Notes: generated by a model from the sequence alone, not told the origin. Counted from the first letter of the stretch, positions 1 to 5,721 are shown. The stretch is DNA of 6,934 bases from Deltaproteobacteria bacterium (GCA_021789795.1 JAJYJA010000126.1:1-6934); one strand, 5' to 3'. A program made the numbers and translations.

Positions 1-24
1 CTAAGCAAAAGGGCCGATATACAA

Positions 25-93
25 GGCGCGGGGTGTGTTTGGCGAGTGAGGCCATACAGATGGTATGCCGAACGAGCCAAACCGCCACGCGCC
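25..93 (+). ncRNA. Long imperfect hairpin, candidate structured RNA element
   Basis: A 69-base inverted repeat. Pairs run 25-30 with 88-93, 32-35 with 83-86 (one G.U), 37-43 with 76-82, 46-47 with 72-73, 50-51 with 68-69 and 53-57 with 63-67, leaving a 5-base loop AGATG. Single bulges fall at T36 and C52. All five mismatches are G.A: 31.87, 44.75, 45.74, 48.71 and 49.70, and four of these form two tandem GA/AG steps. Tandem sheared G.A pairs are stable in RNA, and they occur only if the plus strand folds; the minus strand would have C.T mismatches. No coding frame fits. I do not recognise the family. It could also be a single-stranded DNA structure at the edge of a mobile element. The structure is seen directly; calling it an RNA is inference. 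Confidence 0.4.
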
Positions 94-110
94 GCAGTAG
101 ATCGGTCTTT

Positions 111-142
111 TTGCGACGCCATCAAGTTGACCGTCGTCGCAA
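111..142. repeat. Inverted repeat, 8-bp perfect stem
   Basis: TTGCGACG at 111-118 is the exact reverse complement of CGTCGCAA at 135-142, with a 16-base loop. It begins at a short T-run (108-112) that follows the large hairpin at 25-93. It is the second of four inverted repeats in the first 253 bases. Function is unknown. Confidence 0.5.
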
Positions 143-175
143 CTATCCAGCTCAAGGCCAGAAATCAGCAATAAC

Positions 176-201
176 CACTGAACCGTAACGGTTCAGCAGT
201 G
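176..201. repeat. Inverted repeat with alternative registers
   Basis: CTGAACCG (178-185) and CGGTTCAG (189-196) form an 8-bp perfect stem around the loop TAA. Alternatively, AACCG/CGGTT stacks on CACTG (176-180) with CAGTG (197-201), leaving a 3-base bulge CAG. It is the third hairpin in the gene-free leftmost region, lying downstream of thiD's 3' end on the opposite strand. No function can be assigned. Confidence 0.5.
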
Positions 202-220
202 CCGTAGATGCTAGGAAGAG

Positions 221-253
221 GCCTGCGATGTGTGCTAGTGCACACGAGCAGGC
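221..253. terminator. Strong stem-loop downstream of thiD; possible operon terminator
   Basis: GCCTGC (221-226) pairs with GCAGGC (248-253), and GTGTGC (230-235) pairs with GCACAC (240-245) around the loop TAGT. The internal loop is GAT/GA. It sits 37 bases past the thiD stop codon. Read on the minus strand, the stem is followed by CTCTTCC, only weakly U-rich, so intrinsic termination is plausible but not strong. On the plus strand the internal loop can form a tandem G.A step like those in the hairpin at 25-93, so it may instead belong to the same structured element. Confidence 0.4.
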
Positions 254-289
254 TGATGATGACCACGCAGATGCGGCGCTGCTGGACAG

Positions 290-1117
290 TTACCCGTCGT
301 CTTTTGGCGAGCAGAGCAGGTGGTGGCAAAGCCCGCCGTTGCCCTGGCCAAGCCGCCAGCCGGCGCCAAGCTGCAATAGGTGGGCCAGAAAATCAACTGT
401 CTGCTCGAAGGCCCGCCGGTAGTCGCCGCCCCGCTGGTGATAGGCGGCCAGGGCGGCGGCGAAGGTGCAGCCGGTGCCGTGGGTGTTGGGGGTTATCACC
501 CTAGGGTGGCGGCGGGACAGGGGCGGCAGGCCGGGGAGAAGCAGAAAATCGCTCACCTCCGGGCGGCCCTCATCCAGGTGGCCGCCCTTGAGCACCACCG
601 CCTTCAGCTTGGGCAGGCGGGCAAAAAGCTCAGCCCCGGCCAGCAGGGCCTGCTCGGCGTTAATAAGCTCGCGACCCGCCAGGAGCGACAGTTCGGGCAG
701 ATTGGGCGTCATAACCGTGGCCAGCCCGGCCACCCGCCAGACGCCCTCCAGGCCGTCAGTGGCCGAAAGCGGCCTGCCGACGCTGGAGGAGATCACCGGG
801 TCATAGAAGACCTCGCCCGCGAAATCGGCCAGTTCCTGGCCGATGGCCTGGGCCACTGCCCGCGAGCCGATCATCCCGATCTTGACGTGGCTCACCTTGA
901 GGTCGGCAAGCACCGCCCGCACCTGGGCCGCGACCAATTCCGGCGCCAGCGGCTGGCAGGACTCCATCCCCAGGCTGTTCTGCACCGTGACGGCGGTCAC
1001 CGCCGCCGCCCCGTACACCCCGAGCACGGTCAGGGTCTTGATGTCGGCCTGAATCCCGGCCCCACCCGAGGGATCGGAGCCGGCCACGCTCAAGATGGCC
1101 CTGGCCTGCCGCCTCAC
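290..1117 (-). CDS. thiD: Hydroxymethylpyrimidine/phosphomethylpyrimidine kinase
   Basis: Phosphorylates 4-amino-5-hydroxymethyl-2-methylpyrimidine and then its monophosphate, giving the pyrimidine diphosphate half of thiamine; cytosolic ribokinase-fold enzyme. The 275-residue product shows the family's marks in order: AGSDPSGGAGIQAD near residues 12-25 (substrate site), QNSLG at 46-50, KIGMIGS at 79-85, TPNLPE at 137-142, a KGGH segment, and THGTGC at 212-217, the anion-hole loop with Cys217. Length is close to the usual ~266. The start is GTG at 1117, overlapping the upstream isomerase stop as GTGA, with an AAGGG Shine-Dalgarno-like stretch just before it. It is the last gene of a minus-strand operon. 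No other thiamine genes and no TPP riboswitch are visible here, so control is probably by the operon promoter near 3083-3110. Confidence 0.95.
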   Translation of the reverse strand: MRRQARAILSVAGSDPSGGAGIQADIKTLTVLGVYGAAAVTAVTVQNSLGMESCQPLAPELVAAQVRAVLADLKVSHVKIGMIGSRAVAQAIGQELADFAGEVFYDPVISSSVGRPLSATDGLEGVWRVAGLATVMTPNLPELSLLAGRELINAEQALLAGAELFARLPKLKAVVLKGGHLDEGRPEVSDFLLLPGLPPLSRRHPRVITPNTHGTGCTFAAALAAYHQRGGDYRRAFEQTVDFLAHLLQLGAGWRLGQGNGGLCHHLLCSPKDDG

Positions 1118-1563
1118 TGACCCTTGGCTTTGTGGATGGAGGTCAGGGTGACCACGTAGGTCAGGGATCTCCCGGCCAGGGGGTGGTTAAAGTCAACGGT
1201 GACGGTGCGCTCGTCAAGGGCGACGATCATGGCCGGAACTTGATGTTGCTTGCCCTCGCGGGTCACGGTCAACCCCAGCACCGTGCCCACCGCCAGGCCC
1301 TCGGGATGGGGAAGCACCGCCCGCTCGATCTCGTGGATCAGGGCGGGATCACTCTCCCCGTGCGCCTTCTCGGGCGGGAGGCAAAAGGTCTTCCTCTCCC
1401 CCTCCCGCATCCCCAGCACCTGGGCCTCGAAGGCGGGCAGGACGCCGCCCTGGCCGAGCACAAACTCCAGAGGCCCGCTGCTCTCCGAGGATTCAAACAC
1501 CTCGCCGGTGTCGAGCAGGCCGTCGTACCTCACCACCACCTCATCGCCGTTCTCCGCCTTCAT
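1114..1563 (-). CDS. FKBP-type peptidyl-prolyl cis-trans isomerase, SlyD-like
   Basis: Likely catalyses cis-trans isomerisation of prolyl bonds and acts as a folding chaperone in the cytoplasm. The 149-residue product has the N-terminal FKBP half (VVVRYDGLLDTGEVFESS near residues 9-26, then LGQGGVLPAFE and LGMREGE). An insert-in-flap type segment follows at roughly 70-122, and the family's closing motif VDFNHPLAG lies at 123-131 before a last beta strand. It lacks the His/Cys-rich metal-binding tail of E. coli SlyD, so a nickel-handling role is not supported. No signal peptide is seen. ATG at 1563 is preceded by a purine-rich AGGAAGGGAAG stretch. The gene starts 44 bases after the helical protein's stop and overlaps thiD by 4 bases, so translation of the two is probably coupled. 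Confidence 0.92.
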   Translation of the reverse strand: MKAENGDEVVVRYDGLLDTGEVFESSESSGPLEFVLGQGGVLPAFEAQVLGMREGERKTFCLPPEKAHGESDPALIHEIERAVLPHPEGLAVGTVLGLTVTREGKQHQVPAMIVALDERTVTVDFNHPLAGRSLTYVVTLTSIHKAKGQ

Positions 1564-1607
1564 CGTCTTCCCTTCCTTTGATGGTTTTACCGAGGGCCCG
1601 AGCCTGA

Positions 1608-3014
1608 CTACATGGCCTCGGCGTTGGCCTTTTGAAACACCGCCCGGTATCTGGCAACGGTGTCGAGCAAGACCCCGACCCTGGCCGCCTGGCGATGGCT
1701 ATGCATCTCCGGGGGCACCTCGTACTCGTGGATGAATTTCTCCACCGCCGCCCCATAGGCGATGATGGCCCTTCTGGTCAGCCGGTTCAGTTCGTGGTAG
1801 GGGAAGGGCTTTTGATACTGGCCGACCAGGCTGTCGATGTAGTCCTGCATCGCCTTCGACTCCCCCCGGGCGGCGCCGGAGAGGACCTTGCAGTGCCGGA
1901 TGGCCTCCTCGAGCAGCAGTTGCAGCTCGACTTCGTTGATCCCCGTCTTGCCGGTCAAAGAGCCCAGCATCAGCTTGAAGGAACGGATAATCCCCTGGGG
2001 GCCGAGAAAAAAGGAGCGGGTCAGCCGCCCGGCGATGGTGGCCGGATTGACCAGCGAGTCAGCCGCCGTCGCCTCCTGCTGCAATCCGGGGATGATCCTG
2101 GTCGCCAACAGCAGGTACAGAGCCTTGAGGGCCTCCAAGGCCTCGACCGCCGTGGCCAGGGTGTCCTTGAGCTGACGTTTGTGGTAAAGGGCGGAGATCA
2201 GGTTGGCGGCCAGCCCCGCCTGCTGCGCTATCCCCGCCACCAGCCGGGCGGGGTTCTCCGGCTTCAGGGCCGCGATGCCCCGCTCCAGGGCGACGATGGC
2301 CTCCATCTCGCCCAGCAGCCGTTCGGCCACCGTGTCCAGATAGTGGCCGATCTCCCGGCAGAGGGCCATGGCCGCCTCAATATGGGCAAAGACTATCTCC
2401 TCCGCCAGTCGGGGCAACCTGGTGACATCCAGCCGCTGGAAGCGGGTCTCAAGTTCACCGGGCTCCCGCCGCAGCCCGTTTAGACCCTCGTCCGCGCCGG
2501 CCTCCGGGGACAGGAGGAGCAGGGTGGACATGCCCTCGGGGAACAGCTCCTTCTTGCCCAGCCCCATGTTCCGGGCCACGTTGATGATCGAGCTCAAGTC
2601 CAGATGCTGGCGCAGCTGGTGGTGGGCATCGAACAGACGGTCGAGACTTACGTGCAGCCCCTCCCGGGAATTGGCCAGACGGCATCGCCCGGCCAGCTCC
2701 TGGGCCCGGGCCAGGGCGGCATCAGGGTCGCGGCAGTCCATCAGGTCGGCCCACTGATTGCCAATCTCGTTGCCCAAGGCGGCGAGCCGCTTGCCGAGCT
2801 CCCGGGCCTGGGCCGGGTAGTCCTCCAAGGCCTGGCCAATGGCCAGGCTGTCAATACCCAGGCTGTCGAACAGGGGCCGGTGGTGTTTGAGATCGATGCC
2901 CTGCCAGTCGGCGACCCTGGGTTCCCTTAGCAGGGCCAGGATCGCCTCCTTCTCCTGTTTCAACTCGACGCGCAGGGCGTCGAGGATGCCTTTGGCTTGC
3001 TCGATGGCGCTCAT
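1608..3014 (-). CDS. Uncharacterised all-helical protein, 468 residues
   Basis: I do not recognise a family. The product is rich in Ala, Leu, Glu and Arg in heptad-like runs throughout, with few Trp (37 and 88 only) and four scattered Cys. This suggests an elongated alpha-helical cytoplasmic protein. There is no signal peptide; the most hydrophobic stretch (about 294-310, LKALYLLLATRIIPG) is interrupted by charge and does not look like a membrane span. A Gly/Lys-rich patch at 351-358 (GSLTGKTG) resembles a P-loop but has the wrong spacing. The ATG at 3014 lies about 60 bases downstream of a strong promoter, yet no clear Shine-Dalgarno precedes it (TTCTTCCAA). It is first in the operon, before the isomerase and thiD. 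Coding is supported by the long frame, the operon context and the promoter; function is unknown. Confidence 0.85.
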   Translation of the reverse strand: MSAIEQAKGILDALRVELKQEKEAILALLREPRVADWQGIDLKHHRPLFDSLGIDSLAIGQALEDYPAQARELGKRLAALGNEIGNQWADLMDCRDPDAALARAQELAGRCRLANSREGLHVSLDRLFDAHHQLRQHLDLSSIINVARNMGLGKKELFPEGMSTLLLLSPEAGADEGLNGLRREPGELETRFQRLDVTRLPRLAEEIVFAHIEAAMALCREIGHYLDTVAERLLGEMEAIVALERGIAALKPENPARLVAGIAQQAGLAANLISALYHKRQLKDTLATAVEALEALKALYLLLATRIIPGLQQEATAADSLVNPATIAGRLTRSFFLGPQGIIRSFKLMLGSLTGKTGINEVELQLLLEEAIRHCKVLSGAARGESKAMQDYIDSLVGQYQKPFPYHELNRLTRRAIIAYGAAVEKFIHEYEVPPEMHSHRQAARVGVLLDTVARYRAVFQKANAEAM

Positions 3015-3082
3015 TTGGAAGAAAACAAAGGGGACAGTAGCCGCTGGCGGGCCAGGGGTCAGGGTAGCTAATAAAAAACACC

Positions 3083-3110
3083 ATCATACCTGAAGGGGAT
3101 GAATTGTCAA
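3083..3110 (-). promoter_or_regulatory. Sigma70-type promoter for the minus-strand operon
   Basis: Read on the minus strand, TTGACA (3110-3105), 16 bases, then TATGAT (3088-3083). The -35 box is perfect and the -10 matches five of six. Transcription would start near 3076, leaving a leader of about 60 bases before the ATG at 3014. A T-run lies within that leader. Confidence 0.75.
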
Positions 3111-3144
3111 ATCCCAAAAAGAGGGGTTCTGGCAGGGAAGATTC

Positions 3145-3173
3145 TTGACAAAGAGGACGGTTTTGCATAGGGT
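3145..3173 (+). promoter_or_regulatory. Candidate sigma70 promoter for the hisI-hisG operon
   Basis: TTGACA at 3145-3150, a 17-base spacer, then TAGGGT at 3168-3173. The -35 is perfect. The -10 is weak but keeps the three most informative positions (T1, A2, T6). Predicted start is near 3180, about 80 bases before the first gene at 3259. It stands back to back with the minus-strand promoter. Confidence 0.5.
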
Positions 3174-3192
3174 GCACCGAATCAAATGGCCG

Positions 3193-3235
3193 GGAGACCA
3201 GGGACGGCGGCCGGCCGCCACCGCCCCTGGTTCCC
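3193..3235 (+). promoter_or_regulatory. GC-rich hairpin in the leader of the plus-strand operon
   Basis: ACCAGGG (3197-3203) pairs with CCCTGGT (3225-3231), continued inward by CGG/CCG and GGC/GCC to a 5-base loop and outward by GG/CC (3193-3194 with 3234-3235). Within it, 3206-3219 is a perfect 14-base palindrome. No T-run follows, so it is not a simple terminator. It lies between the predicted transcription start and the first gene, so it could affect leader stability or early elongation; no ligand or his leader peptide is apparent. Confidence 0.4.
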
Positions 3236-3258
3236 AACCTCAATCCCGGCGCGGGCGT

Positions 3259-3435
3259 ATGGAGCTTGTCTGTGAAAAACATCGCGAGATCATGGAGTCG
3301 GCGGTCGCCTATTGCCGCCATCCCCGCGAATACTGCAAGTTCAGAACCGCCTGTCTGATCCACTTCCTCTCCAAGGAGAACCGGCCCCCGGACCCGTCCG
3401 ACCCCGAATCCGGCGGGGAGGACGCCCAGGAATAA
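3259..3435 (+). CDS. Small four-cysteine protein upstream of hisI
   Basis: A 58-residue protein with Cys at 5, 19, 26 and 32 in a pattern CEKH...AYCRHPREYCKF...TACLIHF, then an acidic, proline-rich, probably disordered tail from about residue 40. The spacing (Cys5, then C-x6-C-x5-C) with neighbouring His residues could bind zinc or an Fe-S cluster, but I know of no named family and assign no function. ATG at 3259 is chosen because the cysteine-rich part begins there. The frame is open further upstream (GTG at 3172), but that would overlap the promoter and encode the GC-rich hairpin. No strong Shine-Dalgarno precedes it. It ends 7 bases before hisI, so the two are very likely co-transcribed. 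Confidence 0.65.
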   Translation: MELVCEKHREIMESAVAYCRHPREYCKFRTACLIHFLSKENRPPDPSDPESGGEDAQE

Positions 3436-3442
3436 GTCAACC

Positions 3443-3823
3443 ATGACCGAGAGCTTGAATTTCGCCAAGAACGGCGGCCTGCTGCCCGCCATCGCCCAAG
3501 ACCACCAAACCGGCGAGGTGCTGATGCTCGCCTACATCAACGAGGAGGCCTGGCGGCAGACCATCGCCACCGGCAAGGCCCACTACTTCAGCCGCTCCCG
3601 CCAGCAACTGTGGCTCAAGGGCGAGACCTCGGGCCACGTCCAACTTGTCAGGGAGATCCTGGTGGACTGCGACCAGGACACGGTCATCTACCGGGTGGAG
3701 CAACTGGGCGGGGCCGCCTGCCACCGGGGCTATCACAGTTGCTTCTTCCGGCGGCTGGAGAACGGCGACTTCAAGATCAAGGACAGCCTGGTCTTCGACC
3801 CGGCGGAGGTTTACAAGCGATGA
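3443..3823 (+). CDS. hisI: Phosphoribosyl-AMP cyclohydrolase
   Basis: Opens the adenine ring of phosphoribosyl-AMP, the third step of histidine synthesis, in the cytoplasm. The 126-residue product is the monofunctional form; no HisE pyrophosphohydrolase domain is fused. Visible marks are VLMLAYINEEA (26-36), HYFSRSRQQLWLKGETSGH (47-65), the DCDQD cluster (Asp75, 77, 79 for magnesium and Cys76) and CHRGYHSCFFR (93-103). Cys76, Cys93 and Cys100 match the known zinc ligands, so the active site is complete. AGGA lies 11 bases before the ATG. The stop overlaps the hisG start as ATGA, which implies translational coupling of steps 3 and 1. The hisE function must lie elsewhere in the genome. Confidence 0.97.
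   Translation: MTESLNFAKNGGLLPAIAQDHQTGEVLMLAYINEEAWRQTIATGKAHYFSRSRQQLWLKGETSGHVQLVREILVDCDQDTVIYRVEQLGGAACHRGYHSCFFRRLENGDFKIKDSLVFDPAEVYKR
3805..3810 (+). promoter_or_regulatory. Shine-Dalgarno of hisG
   Basis: GGAGGT, 9 bases before the ATG at 3820 and inside the last codons of hisI. It fixes the hisG start and rules out the longer open frame that begins further upstream inside hisI. Confidence 0.8.
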
Positions 3824-4692
3824 ACGTGTTGAAACTGGGTATCCCCAAGGGCAGCCTGGAGAAGGCGACCATCGAGCTGTTCGAGAAGTCGGGCTGGAAG
3901 ATCAAGCTCTCCTCCCGCAACTACTTCCCCGAGATCGACGACCCGGAGCTGTCCTGCTCCATCTGCCGGCCCCAGGAGATGAGCCGCTACATCGAGCGCG
4001 GGGTGCTGGACGCCGGGATCACCGGCCTGGACTGGACGCTGGAGAACGAGTCCCAGGTGGTGGTGGTGGCGGATCTGGTCTACTCCAAGGTCAGCCGCAA
4101 GCCCACCCGCTGGGTGATCGCGGTGCCGGGCGACTCCGAGATCAAGACCGTGGCTGACTTGCGGGGCAAGAAGATCTCCACCGAGCTGGTCAACTACACC
4201 AAAAAGTTCTTCGCCCAGCAGGGCATCGAGGTCGAGATCGAGTTCTCCTGGGGGGCCACCGAGGCCAAGGTGGTCTCCAAGCTCGCCGACGCCATCGTCG
4301 AGGTCACCGAGACCGAGTCCACCATCCGGGCCCACGGGCTCAAGGTCATCCACGAGATGCTGCGCTCCAACACCCAGTTCATCGCCAACCGCGAGGCCTG
4401 GGCCGACCCCTGGAAGCGCGAGAAGATTGAAAACATCGCCGTGCTGCTCCAGGGCGCACTTAGGGCCGACAACATCGTGGGTCTGAAGATGAACATCTCC
4501 AAGGAGAACCTGGAGGCGGTGATCGCCCTGCTGCCCAGCATGAACGCCCCCACCGTCGCCCACCTCTACCAGAAGGAGTGGTATTCGGTGGAGACGGTGA
4601 TCTCCGAGCACGAGGTGCGCGACCTGGTGCCGAGGCTCATCAAGAGCGGCGCCGAGGGGATCATCGAATACTCGCTAAACAAGGTCATCTGA
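3820..4692 (+). CDS. hisG: ATP phosphoribosyltransferase, long form
   Basis: Joins ATP and PRPP to make phosphoribosyl-ATP, the committed and normally histidine-inhibited step of histidine synthesis. The 290-residue length identifies the long, HisZ-independent form. It begins LKLGIPKGSLEKAT, continues through the two-lobed catalytic domain (GVLDAGITGLDW near 63-74, a WVIAVP strand) to the PRPP loop at about 163-170, and ends in an ACT-like regulatory domain from roughly residue 215 (GLKMNISKENL to the C-terminus). The PRPP loop reads TETESTIRAHG, where many family members have TETGSSL or TGT. It overlaps hisI by 4 bases and ends 2 bases before the engB start. Feedback control by histidine is expected from the C-terminal domain. 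Confidence 0.97.
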   Translation: MNVLKLGIPKGSLEKATIELFEKSGWKIKLSSRNYFPEIDDPELSCSICRPQEMSRYIERGVLDAGITGLDWTLENESQVVVVADLVYSKVSRKPTRWVIAVPGDSEIKTVADLRGKKISTELVNYTKKFFAQQGIEVEIEFSWGATEAKVVSKLADAIVEVTETESTIRAHGLKVIHEMLRSNTQFIANREAWADPWKREKIENIAVLLQGALRADNIVGLKMNISKENLEAVIALLPSMNAPTVAHLYQKEWYSVETVISEHEVRDLVPRLIKSGAEGIIEYSLNKVI

Positions 4693-4694
4693 GG

Positions 4695-5318
4695 GTGACG
4701 ATCGACTTCGGGACGGTGGAGTTCGCGCTCGGGGCCCATACCCTTGGGCAACTGCCGCCCCCGGACCTGCCCGAGATCGCCTTCGCCGGGCGTTCCAACG
4801 TCGGCAAGTCGAGCCTCATCAACCGGCTCGTGAACCGCCGGCACCTGGTCAAGGTCAGCTCCCAGCCGGGCAAGACCAGGGGGCTGAACTTCTTTATGGT
4901 GAACAAGGCCCTCTACCTGGTGGACCTGCCGGGCTACGGCTACGCCAAGGTGCCGATGGCGATCCGGGAATCGTGGCGGGGCCTGATCTCCGAGTACCTC
5001 GAAACCAGAAAAAACCTCTGCGGGGTAGTGGTCATCCTGGACATCCGCCACCCCGTGAAGGCCCTCGACCTGGAGCTTATAACCTGGCTCAAGGGTCTAA
5101 GCCTCCCCTGCCTGCCGGTTTACACCAAGCTCGACAAGCTGAACCGGGGCGAGCGGCAGCGGCAGACGGCCCTGCTCGACGCCGGTCTGACCCTGCGGCC
5201 TGGGCAACGGGTGCTGTTCTCCTCCCAGACCGGCGAGGGCCGGGAGGAGCTGATCGCGAAGCTAACGGAACTCTACCAGCCAAGGCCGGATGCCGGCCAC
5301 CACCACGAGGTGCGGTAA
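4695..5318 (+). CDS. engB: Ribosome biogenesis GTP-binding protein EngB/YsxC
   Basis: GTPase of the TrmE-Era-EngA-EngB family needed for late 50S subunit assembly and cell division. The 207-residue product has all G motifs: G1 GRSNVGKSS at 32-40, G2 region around KTRGLNFF at 60-67, G3 DLPGYGYAKVP at 77-87, G4 TKLD at 144-147 and G5 SSQTG at 176-180. I chose GTG at 4695, which gives the usual ~30-residue lead into AFAGRSN and lies 2 bases after the hisG stop. Upstream in-frame codons would be buried in hisG. The ribosome site is weak (AAGG 10 bases upstream), suggesting translation by ribosomes finishing hisG. Pairing a ribosome-assembly GTPase with his genes is probably operon packing rather than a shared pathway. 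Confidence 0.95.
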   Translation: MTIDFGTVEFALGAHTLGQLPPPDLPEIAFAGRSNVGKSSLINRLVNRRHLVKVSSQPGKTRGLNFFMVNKALYLVDLPGYGYAKVPMAIRESWRGLISEYLETRKNLCGVVVILDIRHPVKALDLELITWLKGLSLPCLPVYTKLDKLNRGERQRQTALLDAGLTLRPGQRVLFSSQTGEGREELIAKLTELYQPRPDAGHHHEVR

Positions 5319-5563
5319 TGGCGGCGATGAAGGAACTCCCCTGCTGGACGATAATGAATTGCGAAAACCACACCTGCGCCGCCCGCCTCTTCCCCGAACG
5401 GGAATGCTGGGAGGTGGTCCAGGAGCTGGAGGATTACCGCGCCGAGTTCAACGTCTGCTCCGACTGCCTGGTCTATGTTCTCAAGACCGGCCTCCTGCCG
5501 CTCACCCCCCAGTACCTCAACCAACTGGCCAGCGGCCACCACTGCCCGCTGGCACGTCCCTGA
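5318..5563 (+). CDS. Small cysteine-rich CW/CxxC protein
   Basis: An 81-residue protein with Cys at 9, 15, 20, 30, 47, 50 and 76. The arrangement is PCWTIMNC-x4-C, then ECWE at 29-32, then CSDC at 47-50 and a final CP. The twice-used Cys-Trp pair with a following CxxC resembles small 'two-CW' proteins that I associate with Desulfobacterota; function is not established. Metal or Fe-S binding, or redox sensing, is a reasonable guess. No signal peptide or membrane span is seen. ATG at 5318 overlaps the engB stop by one base (TAATG) and has GAGGTG 5 bases before it, so it is well translated as the last gene of the operon. A terminator-like hairpin follows about 50 bases later. Confidence 0.8.
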   Translation: MAAMKELPCWTIMNCENHTCAARLFPERECWEVVQELEDYRAEFNVCSDCLVYVLKTGLLPLTPQYLNQLASGHHCPLARP

Positions 5564-5613
5564 CCGGGCCGAGCCCAGCCCACCCGAACGTCCCCGCCGC
5601 AAGTATGCTATTG

Positions 5614-5647
5614 ACTTCTTAAAAGCCTTGGGATAAGAAGTTTTTTT
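5614..5647 (+). terminator. Intrinsic terminator of the hisI-hisG-engB operon
   Basis: ACTTCTTA (5614-5621) and TAAGAAGT (5634-5641) form a perfect 8-bp stem with a 12-base loop, followed by seven T (5641-5647). The stem is A/T-rich, so it is weaker than a typical terminator, but the T-run and the position 50 bases after the last stop codon support the role. Confidence 0.55.
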
Positions 5648-5721
5648 GCGCTCAACCGCGCCCAAAAAACGGCGGTCGGGCTTAGAAGAAGACCTGTTCC
5701 CCTGCTCTGATTGCCAGTGTC

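Noticed and set aside
25..93. Integron attC site
   Set aside because: The size fits, but the RYYYAAC and GTTRRRY core boxes are absent in the required order, and no integrase or cassette is visible.
380..1120. Long plus-strand open frame of 246 codons antisense to thiD
   Set aside because: It lies wholly opposite a confidently identified thiD, and its translation is Gly/His/Pro-rich with no domain. High GC content produces such open shadows.
1943..1966. P-loop (Walker A) in the helical protein, GSLTGKTG at residues 351-358
   Set aside because: The Gly to GKT spacing is one residue short of GxxxxGK[ST], and no Walker B or surrounding beta strand is apparent.
1632..2483. Long plus-strand open frame of 283 codons antisense to the helical protein
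   Set aside because: The minus frame is longer, has a near-consensus promoter and sits in an operon; the plus frame has a biased Gln/Gly/Arg composition typical of a shadow.
3015..3110. TPP riboswitch controlling the thiD operon
   Set aside because: The leader is only about 60 bases and shows no CUGAGA-type thi-box elements.
3186..3275. His-operon leader peptide
   Set aside because: A 29-codon frame starts at ATG 3186 but encodes only one His, and no terminator/antiterminator pair follows.
3811..4611. Minus-strand open frame of 266 codons antisense to hisG
   Set aside because: hisG is certain; the antisense product is a low-complexity Leu/Gly/Asp/His sequence caused by codon bias.
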